From positions 248,001-312,000 of the forward strand of contig JAKURD010000001.1 of NCBI GenBank assembly GCA_022450045.1: a DNA stretch of 64,000 nucleotides, given 5' to 3'. A model generated the notes under the pieces. That model saw only the letters and a program-made list of their open reading frames with translations. It was not told the origin of the DNA and ran no database searches. Every line of letters starts with the position of its first letter. The first letter of the stretch is position 1. This document shows positions 26,461-33,396 of the stretch, piece after piece. The translations under genes and the position numbers were made by a program. This stretch comes from Gracilimonas sp. Lineage in GTDB: Bacteria > Bacteroidota > Rhodothermia > Balneolales > Balneolaceae.

Positions 26461-26518
26461 AAGTCCTCCCTCGAGGGAGGTGCCGGACTGAGCGAATGCG
26501 AAGTCTGGCGGAGGGTGT
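26461..26518. repeat. Palindromic element, type 2 unit, in sufB-sufC gap
   Basis: Begins AAGTCCTCCC and ends GGAGGGTGT. It contains a perfect 16-bp palindrome CCTCCCTCGAGGGAGG (26465-26480). A second stem is GCCGGACT (26483-26490) with AGTCTGGC (26502-26509). The same borders occur at 28763-28820 with a different inner sequence. Confidence 0.75.
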
Positions 26519-26596
26519 CGATTAGGGCAACCAAGTTGTAGTAGCCTTAATATCACCCCCGAAAAAAGAATATTAATAATTAAAAAGAACAGAAAC

Positions 26597-27370
26597 GTGT
26601 TAGAGATCAAAAACTTACATGCCTCGGTTGAAGGCGAAGACGAACAAATTCTTAAAGGTGTTAATCTCACCATCAACAAAGGAGAGATCCATGCCATTAT
26701 GGGTCCGAACGGAAGTGGAAAAAGTACGCTGGCCAAAGTAGTATCCGGCCATCCTGAGTACGAGATCACTGAAGGGGAGATCCTTTTTGAAGGCGAAGAC
26801 ATCACCGAACTGGATGCCGATGAGCGTGCTCACCTGGGTATGTTTCTCGCATTTCAATATCCAATCGAAGTGCCGGGCATCACTAACAGAACCTTGCTTC
26901 GCGAGTCTTATAATACTATTGCTCGTGAGAATGACCGTGAAGAACTCGATCCACTTGAATTTGATGATTATCTGAAAGAGCGTCTTGAAGTGATTGATAT
27001 GAAAGACTCTTTCCTCGAACGAAGCATCAATACCGGATTCTCAGGCGGTGAAAAGAAGAAGAATGAGGTTTTCCAGATGGCTGTGCTGAATCCAAAACTG
27101 GCATTTATGGATGAAACCGACTCCGGACTCGATATCGATGCACTGAAAGTAGTTTCGGACGGCATCAATAAAATTGCAGGACCTGAAAATGCGATCGTTC
27201 TGATCACGCACTACCAACGATTGCTTAATTATATCACACCTGACTTTGTGCACGTGATGATGAATGGTAAGATTGTGAAATCTGCCGGTAAAGAGCTTGC
27301 GCATGAGCTTGAAGATCAGGGCTATGAAAAACTTGAAAAAGAATTTTCCCTAAACGGAGAGGCTCAGTAA
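26597..27370 (+). CDS. sufC: Fe-S cluster assembly ATPase SufC
   Basis: ABC-type ATPase that drives SufB-SufD. The 257 residues have Walker A GPNGSGKST (36-44), Q-loop AFQYPIEVPGI, signature SGGEKKK (149-155), Walker B LAFMDE (168-173) with SufC-type DETDSGLDIDAL, and H-loop H205. The start is GTG at 26597 (MLEIKNLHASVEG); no ATG fits. It overlaps sufD by one base (TAATG). Confidence 0.96.
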   Translation: MLEIKNLHASVEGEDEQILKGVNLTINKGEIHAIMGPNGSGKSTLAKVVSGHPEYEITEGEILFEGEDITELDADERAHLGMFLAFQYPIEVPGITNRTLLRESYNTIARENDREELDPLEFDDYLKERLEVIDMKDSFLERSINTGFSGGEKKKNEVFQMAVLNPKLAFMDETDSGLDIDALKVVSDGINKIAGPENAIVLITHYQRLLNYITPDFVHVMMNGKIVKSAGKELAHELEDQGYEKLEKEFSLNGEAQ

Positions 27371-28707
27371 TGAGTACAGCAGTACAAGAAAAAGAAACGA
27401 TACTGAACTTTTTGGACGGTGATTTCAGCTCCATATCGGATGTTGATGTAATTGCCGGATTGAATCAAAAAGGAGCAGGAAACATTTCGGAATTCCCATT
27501 TCCCACTAAGAAAGATGAGGACTGGAGATTTACCGACCTGAGATCCATCAGCCGCAACCATTTTGTTCCTGTTGCAGAAGCTGGTGCAGATCCGACAGGC
27601 GATATCAGTAACCATTATCTGCCGGAAGCACAAGAAAGCCGGCTGGTTTTTGTAAACGGTGAATTTGATGCAGAACGGTCTTCGTTAGATTCTATTCCTG
27701 ATAATGTAACGGTAGGAACGCTTGTTGAACACGGCGATTCTGAAGTTGTGAAAGAACATCTCGGTAAATATACCACGTATGATGAGGATCAGGATGTGTT
27801 CAACGCTCTGAATGATGCCAATTTCAAAAACGGTGTGTTCATTCATGTTCCTAAAGAAACTAAAGTAGAGGCTCCGATCCATATATTAAATATATTTACG
27901 GATGCTGAAAAGCCGTTTTATGCCACTCCCCGTGTGTTATTTGTTGGGGAAGCCTATTCAAAATCAACGGTGGTTGAGGAGCATATCGGTCTTGCCGAAA
28001 ATGAATATCTGAATATTCCCGTGGCTGAATTCAAGATGAAGGAAGGTTCGAATATTCACCATGCCAGGATTCAGCGCGACAGTAAGAAGGCGAATCATAT
28101 TTCCCGTCCGATTGCACATTTGGATAAGTACGCTGAATATCACTCGTACACCATTTGCCTGGGTGCGAAGTTATTTCGTAACGATCCGCGGGTTGTGCAA
28201 AATGATGAAGAAGTAAATTTCACCATTGACGGACTGGTATTGATCGATGGCGAGCAAATTGCGGATACACATTCTGCGATTGATCACCGGCACTGGCATG
28301 CACAAAGTCACCAGCTGCATAAAGTGGTAGTGAACGACAAAGCGCATTCTATTTTCAACGGAAAGATCTTTGTCCGGGAAGATTCCCAGAAGATCGATTC
28401 TTTCCAGGAAAACAGAAACTTGTTGCTTTCAGCAGATGGAACGGTTCACACCAAGCCTCAGCTTGAGATCTTTTCCGATGATGTACTGTGTTCTCACGGT
28501 GCAACCATTGGTCATTTGAACGAGGACGAGGTGTTTTACCTGCACAGTCGCGGCTTAACCAAGAAAAAGGCGCGTGAGCTGTTAGTGTACGCTTTCACCC
28601 TCGAAAGTATCGAGAATATGGAAGTGGAATCAGTACATAAATTATTGTTAGACGAAGTAATCAAATTCACCTCTCGCGACGAAGAATTTGTTGCGGTAGG
28701 TAGTTGA
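27370..28707 (+). CDS. sufD: Fe-S cluster assembly protein SufD
   Basis: SufB paralogue and partner in the SufBCD complex. It has 445 residues. The N-terminal segment has the SufD-typical FPTKKDEDWRFTDL (44-57). The beta-helix and C-terminal core have the conserved ADTHSAIDHRHWHAQSHQLH, HSIFNGKIFVREDSQKIDSF and CSHGATIGHLNEDEVFYLHS, then GLTKKKARELLVYAF. All family regions are intact. It is coupled to sufC. The 255-bp gap to sufS holds a hairpin and two palindromic units. Confidence 0.95.
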   Translation: MSTAVQEKETILNFLDGDFSSISDVDVIAGLNQKGAGNISEFPFPTKKDEDWRFTDLRSISRNHFVPVAEAGADPTGDISNHYLPEAQESRLVFVNGEFDAERSSLDSIPDNVTVGTLVEHGDSEVVKEHLGKYTTYDEDQDVFNALNDANFKNGVFIHVPKETKVEAPIHILNIFTDAEKPFYATPRVLFVGEAYSKSTVVEEHIGLAENEYLNIPVAEFKMKEGSNIHHARIQRDSKKANHISRPIAHLDKYAEYHSYTICLGAKLFRNDPRVVQNDEEVNFTIDGLVLIDGEQIADTHSAIDHRHWHAQSHQLHKVVVNDKAHSIFNGKIFVREDSQKIDSFQENRNLLLSADGTVHTKPQLEIFSDDVLCSHGATIGHLNEDEVFYLHSRGLTKKKARELLVYAFTLESIENMEVESVHKLLLDEVIKFTSRDEEFVAVGS

Positions 28708-28732
28708 GCCTTAATCGAATTATTGATTTAAA

Positions 28733-28761
28733 CTCACACCAACGCATTACGTTGGTGTGAG
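28733..28761. repeat. Perfect 12-bp hairpin after sufD
   Basis: CTCACACCAACG (28733-28744) pairs perfectly with CGTTGGTGTGAG (28750-28761) around a 5-nt loop CATTA. There is no T-run, so it is not a standard terminator; it directly abuts the palindromic unit starting at 28763. In mRNA it would protect or attenuate between sufD and sufS. Confidence 0.7.
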
Positions 28762-28762
28762 A

Positions 28763-28820
28763 AAGTCCTCCCTTGAGGGAGGTGCCAATATTTTGCCTTG
28801 GCAAAATTGACGGAGGGTGT
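28763..28820. repeat. Palindromic element, type 2 unit, in sufD-sufS gap
   Basis: Begins AAGTCCTCCC and ends GGAGGGTGT, like 26461-26518. The outer hairpin is CCTCCCT/AGGGAGG (28767-28782). The inner stem, centred near 28799, pairs TTTTGCC with GGCAAAA. It has the same orientation as the copy in the sufB-sufC gap. Confidence 0.75.
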
Positions 28821-28869
28821 AAGCTAAGGCTTAGGTTGCATGAAATAAGCAATCTAATCCTTGGTGACA

Positions 28870-28913
28870 ACACCTCTCCCGGCTAAAGCCGTACTCTCGT
28901 CAAGGAGAGACTT
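28870..28913. repeat. Palindromic element, type 1 unit, in sufD-sufS gap
   Basis: Bounded by ACACCTCTC and GAGAGACTT like 26369-26428, but the inner part is different: CGGC/GCCG around TAAA. The preceding GGTGACA resembles the GGCGACA flank of the other copy. Here type 1 follows type 2, the reverse of the order in the sufB-sufC gap. Confidence 0.7.
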
Positions 28914-28962
28914 GTTCTGGGCTGAATTGAACTTCAAGCTCGAATTTTCACATATTATTGTC

Positions 28963-30210
28963 ATGCAAGAAACCCTAAAAACAGAGACCAAAACCGCCAT
29001 TGATTGGGAAACTATTCGCAGTCAATTCCCCGTTCTTAAGCGCGAAGTGAATGGGCAGCCGGTGGTATATCTGGATAACGGAGCTTCGAGCCAAATGCCG
29101 CAGCGAGTGGTAGATAGAATTAATGCCTACCACTCCAATGAGCATTCCAATGTACATCGTGGCATTCACACCCTTAGCCAACAGGCAACGGATGCTTTTG
29201 AGTCGGCACGAACAAAAGTGAAAAAGCTGATCAATGCCCGCCATCTTGAAGAGATCATTTACACGACCGGAACGACTGATTCTATCAATTTAGTGGCTCA
29301 GAGCTACGGGCGTAAGCATTTTAAAGAAGGCGATGAGATCATTCTTTCTGAAATGGAACACCACGCCAACATCGTGCCCTGGCAGATGATTGCTGAGGAA
29401 ACCGGAGCTAAGATCAGGGTCATTCCAATGACGGAATCCGGGGAGTTGATGATGGATGAATATCACAAACTCCTTTCCGATCGGACTAAAATGGTAGCTG
29501 TGGTTCACGTTTCAAATGCGCTTGGAACTATTAATCCGGTGGAAGAGATCATTGAATCGGCTCACGCCAAAGATATTCCGGTATTGATAGACGGAGCTCA
29601 GGCTATTCCGCACTCTGTGGTTGATGTTCAAAAGCTGGATGCCGAATTCTATGCCTTTTCAGCTCACAAAATGTATGGACCAACGGGATTTGGAATTCTC
29701 TACGGCAAAAAAGAATTACTGGAAGAAATGCCTCCGTATAGAGGAGGGGGGGACATGATTGATAAGGTGACGTTCGAGAAAACAACCTGGAATGACCTTC
29801 CCCATAAATTTGAAGCCGGAACTCCCCCTATTGCAGCCGGAGTTGGTTTTACAGAAACCATCGACTTCCTGAATGAAGTTGGAATGGAGAATATTGCTGC
29901 CCGAGAGCATCAATTATTGGAATATGCGACAACGAAGCTAAACGAGATCGAAGGATTGAAGATTATCGGCACAGCGCAAAACAAAGCATCGGTTATTTCG
30001 TTTTTACTTGAGGGAATTCACCCTACCGATGCCGGTACTATTTTGGACCAAAAAGGCATTGCGGTGCGAACCGGGCACCACTGCGCACAACCGATCATGG
30101 ATCATTTTGAAATTCCCGGTACAGCAAGGGCGTCCATTTCTTTTTATAATAATGAAGAAGATATTGACCGACTTGCAGATGGAATTAAATACGTACAAGA
30201 ATTTTTTTGA
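28963..30210 (+). CDS. sufS: Cysteine desulfurase SufS
   Basis: PLP enzyme that supplies persulfide sulfur. The 415 residues start MQETLKTETKTAIDWETIR at 28963; the open frame upstream to 28861 lies in a palindromic repeat. PLP lysine K236 is in SAHKMYGP. The catalytic cysteine is C374 in RTGHHCAQP, as in group II (SufS) desulfurases, which need a SufE/SufU-type sulfur acceptor. Also present are YLDNGASSQMP, SEMEHHANIVPW and the RGGGDMI loop. No SufE or SufU gene is in this operon. Confidence 0.95.
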   Translation: MQETLKTETKTAIDWETIRSQFPVLKREVNGQPVVYLDNGASSQMPQRVVDRINAYHSNEHSNVHRGIHTLSQQATDAFESARTKVKKLINARHLEEIIYTTGTTDSINLVAQSYGRKHFKEGDEIILSEMEHHANIVPWQMIAEETGAKIRVIPMTESGELMMDEYHKLLSDRTKMVAVVHVSNALGTINPVEEIIESAHAKDIPVLIDGAQAIPHSVVDVQKLDAEFYAFSAHKMYGPTGFGILYGKKELLEEMPPYRGGGDMIDKVTFEKTTWNDLPHKFEAGTPPIAAGVGFTETIDFLNEVGMENIAAREHQLLEYATTKLNEIEGLKIIGTAQNKASVISFLLEGIHPTDAGTILDQKGIAVRTGHHCAQPIMDHFEIPGTARASISFYNNEEDIDRLADGIKYVQEFF

Positions 30211-30228
30211 AAACTAAAGAGAACTGAT

Positions 30229-30780
30229 ATGGCTAAAATTAAAGAAATAGAACGCACCCCAAATCCCGATGCCATGCGCTTTGTATTGGCTGAACCGCTA
30301 ACCAACGGAACCACCCGTTCCTTTGAAAATACGGCTGAAGCTGAAGGCGATGAATTGGCATCTGCACTGTTCGCAGTCGATAACGTGATCAACGTTTATT
30401 ATGTGGACAAATATATCACTGTTACACAGGATGGAAAAGCTGTTTGGTCGGAATTACTCCGAAAACTTGCTCCTCCAATTCGTGAAGCCGAAGCGGTTAC
30501 TCATGAAGAGGATGACAGTGATGTCCACATGAGTAAAGAAGTACAGGGTTCTGATGATCCTCGCTTGAAGGAGATTACCCGTATGCTGGATGAACAAGTT
30601 CGTCCTTATCTATTGGCAGACGGTGGTGGATTAAAGATCCTGGGTCTTGAACAAAACCGACTCAAAGTTCATTATCAGGGAGCATGCGGAACGTGCCCAA
30701 CGGCAACAACCGGAACGCTGTACGCCATCGAAAGCATGGTGAAGCGTATAGATCCCGAAATTCAGGTTGTCTCTGTTTAA
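30229..30780 (+). CDS. Nfu-type Fe-S carrier (Nfu-N plus NifU C-terminal domain)
   Basis: The 183 residues comprise an N-terminal Nfu_N scaffold domain (about 5-90, RTPNPDAMRFVLAEPLTNG) and a NifU C-terminal domain (about 110-183) with the cluster-binding CxxC at C153/C156 (GACGTCPTATTGTL). A short acidic linker (EEDDSD) joins them. It delivers [4Fe-4S] clusters to apoproteins. It lies 18 bp after sufS and 18 bp before sufA. Confidence 0.92.
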   Translation: MAKIKEIERTPNPDAMRFVLAEPLTNGTTRSFENTAEAEGDELASALFAVDNVINVYYVDKYITVTQDGKAVWSELLRKLAPPIREAEAVTHEEDDSDVHMSKEVQGSDDPRLKEITRMLDEQVRPYLLADGGGLKILGLEQNRLKVHYQGACGTCPTATTGTLYAIESMVKRIDPEIQVVSV

Positions 30781-30798
30781 CTCTTAGTAAGAAGTATT

Positions 30799-31137
30799 AT
30801 GGAAGAGCTTTCCATCACAGATCGTGCTACTGAGCGCATCAACTTAATCAGGAAAGAACAGGATGTGCCTGACGATGCTTTTCTACGGGTAGGCGTGGTG
30901 AGCGGGGGATGCTCCGGACTCACCTACGATCTTGAATTCAATTCTGACGTGCAGCCTGAGGAAAATGACAAAATTTTCGACGTAGATGGACTCAAAATAC
31001 TGGTCGATATGAGAAGCTTTCTCTACCTGGCCGGAACCGAACTGGATTACACGGAAGGCTTGAATGGACAAGGTTTTCACTTCAAAAACCCGAATGCCAC
31101 GAGGACTTGTTCCTGTGGTGAGTCCTTCTCGATTTAA
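30799..31137 (+). CDS. sufA: A-type Fe-S carrier (SufA/HesB/IscA family)
   Basis: The 112 residues have the three family cysteines C38 (GGCSG), C104 and C106 (CSCGESF). It carries and transfers Fe-S clusters. The segment SFLYLAGTELDYTEGLNGQG is the family core. Next in the operon is DUF2480. SufA versus ErpA/IscA cannot be separated by sequence; the context favours SufA. Confidence 0.9.
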   Translation: MEELSITDRATERINLIRKEQDVPDDAFLRVGVVSGGCSGLTYDLEFNSDVQPEENDKIFDVDGLKILVDMRSFLYLAGTELDYTEGLNGQGFHFKNPNATRTCSCGESFSI

Positions 31138-31155
31138 TTTTAAATTTAGTATCCC

Positions 31156-31662
31156 ATGGCCGAGGCAATCGTAAATAAGGTTCAACAAAATACCAAGCTG
31201 GTTACACTGGACCTGCAGAAATTTCATGATGATACTCCGATTGAGGAGCTGGATATCAAGCAGTTTTTATTCCAGGAATTGTTGCTGAAGGAGAAGGATT
31301 TCAGAGAACAGCTGAAAGAATTTGACTGGTCGCAGTACGAAGAAAAAAACCTATGTGTGTACTGCAGTACTGATGCTATTATTGCTCCCTGGGCCTGGAT
31401 GCTGATCACCTCTTACGCCAACCCATTTGCCAAGGAAGTATTTCTCGGAAAGAAAGAAGTTTTTCTGCACCAACTCTACCAAAGAAAGCTCGAAGAGCAC
31501 GATTGGGATCAATATGAAGACAAGTTTGTACTGCTGAAAGGTTGCGGTAAAGTACATGTCCCTGATTCTATTTACATGCTGGCTACCAATAAGTTAATGG
31601 ATACAGCTAAAAAAATTATGTACGGGGAAGCGTGCTCGAATGTGCCAGTTTGGAGAAAGTAA
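31156..31662 (+). CDS. DUF2480 family protein, last gene of the suf operon
   Basis: A 168-residue cytoplasmic protein of unknown function. From memory of the family it matches DUF2480, found in Bacteroidota suf operons: start MAEAIVNKVQ, ILREKDFRE-like LLLKEKDFREQLKEFDWSQY, CSTDAIIAPWAWML, LLKGCGKVHVP and GEACSNVPVW. Cysteines are at 67, 70, 130 and 160; 70, 130 and 160 fall in the best-conserved motifs and could form a metal or persulfide site. It is 18 bp after sufA. The function is inferred to be in Fe-S assembly from context only. Confidence 0.8.
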   Translation: MAEAIVNKVQQNTKLVTLDLQKFHDDTPIEELDIKQFLFQELLLKEKDFREQLKEFDWSQYEEKNLCVYCSTDAIIAPWAWMLITSYANPFAKEVFLGKKEVFLHQLYQRKLEEHDWDQYEDKFVLLKGCGKVHVPDSIYMLATNKLMDTAKKIMYGEACSNVPVWRK

Positions 31663-31690
31663 GGGACGCTGGTTTTGTTAATTACACTGA

Positions 31691-31795
31691 TTAGTTTTCT
31701 TTACTCACCAACGGATACTTATCCGGATTTTTGATTAATTCCAAGTGTAGGTCAACGTTTAAATCAGGCCAGTAGAAGTGATTTTCGATGGACAT
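31691..31795 (-). pseudogene. Short ORF, probable 3' remnant of a lost gene
   Basis: 34 codons from ATG 31795 to TAA 31691, reading MSIENHFYWPDLNVDLHLEL and ending NPDKYPLVSKEN. The frame stays open upstream to about 31861 with protein-like sequence (VLSYLKPISVASESHNQRSD) but no ATG there. Composition and motif-like WPDL-VDL suggest a real coding end whose 5' part is gone. I do not recognise the family. The rest of the 31663-31974 gap shows a small GTGGCTT/AAGCCAC hairpin (31820-31837) and AT-rich sequence before the next gene. Confidence 0.35.
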
Positions 31796-31974
31796 TGGAT
31801 GTTTGTCACTTCTTTGATTGTGGCTTTCTGAAGCCACGGAGATTGGTTTTAGGTAAGAAAGTACTCTTTAGAGTCATGAAACAACCAAATCCCTTGTGAA
31901 GATATATTTAGAATTTCAGTTCTCAATTCTTTTAATTTTATTCCAGTTATTACTTGGAATGTAAACTCCATTAA

Positions 31975-32217
31975 ATGAAAGAATTTAAATATACGGCATA
32001 TTTTGAAAATGAAGTTTTAAGAAAAAGACCATATATAAAGAAAGAATGGTGTATTGAAGTTGTTGAAAGTCCCGAGAAAGTAGAACAACAAAAAGATAAT
32101 AGATTTAGATTTTGGGCTAAAATTACTGAATTTGAAAATCGTTACCATAGAGTTATTACATTGGAAGATAAAAGAACGATCCCCAACGCATTTCCCGACA
32201 GGAGGTTTGAACCATGA
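31975..32217 (+). CDS. Small protein paired with DUF2283, toxin-like two-gene module candidate
   Basis: An 80-residue basic protein: FKYTAYFENEVLRKRPYIKK, then EWCIEVVESPEKV, RFRFWAKITEFENRYHRVIT and TIPNAFPDRRF. This is the layout of the small alpha/beta proteins, often labelled DUF4258-like, that sit before DUF2283 genes. The fold looks RelE/BrnT-sized. It overlaps the DUF2283 gene by 4 bp (ATGA). The toxin role is inference from size and pairing; no catalytic residue is certain. The codon composition is more AT-rich than its neighbours, which fits mobile accessory DNA. Confidence 0.65.
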   Translation: MKEFKYTAYFENEVLRKRPYIKKEWCIEVVESPEKVEQQKDNRFRFWAKITEFENRYHRVITLEDKRTIPNAFPDRRFEP

Positions 32218-32426
32218 AACTCAACTATTACCCGGATACAGATTCACTTTATATAGATCTTTCTTCAAAAGTTAGTACACGTACTGAAGAAGTTTCTGAA
32301 GGGATTCATATTGATTACGATGATAAAAATAATATTGTTGGAATTGATATCGACAATGCAAGTAAAAAGCTGGATATGAATGAAATTTCCGTATCAAAAT
32401 TACCCATCTTAGAAACTGCTAAATGA
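32214..32426 (+). CDS. DUF2283 family protein
   Basis: A 70-residue protein with the DUF2283 signature: MKLNYYPDTDSLYIDLSSKV, then GIHIDYDDKNNIVGIDIDNA. It is acidic, as expected of a partner for the basic protein encoded just upstream. It overlaps the upstream gene by 4 bp and the downstream SDR by 4 bp, so the three are made as a coupled set. The function is unknown; an antitoxin-like role is only a suggestion. Confidence 0.8.
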   Translation: MKLNYYPDTDSLYIDLSSKVSTRTEEVSEGIHIDYDDKNNIVGIDIDNASKKLDMNEISVSKLPILETAK

Positions 32427-33145
32427 TCGTATTAGTCACCGGCACCTCCCGCGGAATAGGAAAATCCATAGCTAAAATGTTATTAGAAAGTGGGAAATTG
32501 GTTATTGGCACTTCCCGTTCAACCAATACACCATTTCCCAATAACCAAAACTATCGGCATATTAAATGTGATCTTGCGGCAGAGGAAGATTTGGAAAAGC
32601 TTAAAGAAGTCTTTAAAAATAAGGAGATCCCTGAAGTCCTCATAAATAACGCAGGAATGTTTGAGGAGGCGCAATTTGATATCTCCGACGAAGACTGGCT
32701 GAAAAATTGGGATAAGACCATGCAGGTGAACTTACGCTCGTCAGCTTTGATCTCAAAGTGGGCGCTGAATGCGTGGACAAAAGCCGGAATAGAAGGGAGG
32801 CTCATCAATATTTCCTCCAGGGCCGGATATCGAGGAGATACCGGAGAATATGCCAGTTATGCTGCCAGTAAAGGAGGGATGGTCGCTTTCACCAAGAGCG
32901 TTGCCCGCAGTTTTGGGAAGCAGGGGATTACTGCTTATACCATCGCCCCCGGGTTTGTAGATACAGATATGGCACGGGGGTCTGTCGAGGTGTATGGGGA
33001 AGATTACCTTACCAAAGGCCTGGCTTTGGATTCCATTGCTCCACCCGAGCAGATCGCTAATATAGTACGTTTGCTGGCAGAAGGAAAACTCACCCATGCT
33101 ACCGGGCAAACCTTTCATGTGAATTCTGGTTCCTATCTTATTTAA
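32423..33145 (+). CDS. Short-chain dehydrogenase/reductase (SDR)
   Basis: A 240-residue classical SDR. The NAD(P)-binding motif is TGTSRGIGK (6-14), with NNAG (LINNAGMFEE), the serine strand RLINISSRAGYRG and the catalytic YAASK (EYASYAASKGG). The C-terminal VNSGSYLI is typical of FabG-like members. The basic residue in TSR suggests NADP(H). The substrate is unknown. The ATG overlaps the DUF2283 stop. It is downstream of two toxin-antitoxin-sized genes and upstream of an inverted-repeat element, so the block could have moved together. Confidence 0.85.
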   Translation: MIVLVTGTSRGIGKSIAKMLLESGKLVIGTSRSTNTPFPNNQNYRHIKCDLAAEEDLEKLKEVFKNKEIPEVLINNAGMFEEAQFDISDEDWLKNWDKTMQVNLRSSALISKWALNAWTKAGIEGRLINISSRAGYRGDTGEYASYAASKGGMVAFTKSVARSFGKQGITAYTIAPGFVDTDMARGSVEVYGEDYLTKGLALDSIAPPEQIANIVRLLAEGKLTHATGQTFHVNSGSYLI

Positions 33146-33155
33146 AAGATCAACA

Positions 33156-33307
33156 GTCATCTTGAGAATACCTTCGAAGGATCTTGCCTTTTGTGAAGCT
33201 GAATAATTAGATTAAAGTAGAGTGTATAAATAATGCTTATTAAGCCAGCTAATTATTTTTGGTAAGCGATTCAGACAAAGGTTCTTCGGGGGTACCCTCA
33301 GAATGAC
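33156..33307. repeat. 152-bp element with imperfect terminal inverted repeats
   Basis: The left end, GTCATCTTGAGAATACC and CGAAGGATC from 33156, pairs imperfectly with the reverse complement of the right end (GGTTCTTCGG through CAGAATGAC, 33280-33307). Shared positions read GTCAT..TGAG..TACC..CGAAG.A. The AT-rich interior has no ORF. It sits 10 bp after the SDR stop. It resembles widespread GTCATTCTGAG-type intergenic repeats. Confidence 0.6.
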
Positions 33308-33396
33308 CATTCTTTAATTTACTGTGAATAACATCTTCACTTTAGAATCATCAATACATAATTTTTACATATAGTATCAGTTTCCTATCTTGAGGC

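Noticed and set aside
28861..28962. N-terminal extension of sufS
   Set aside because: It reads through a palindromic repeat unit; SufS homologues begin near MQETLK at 28963.
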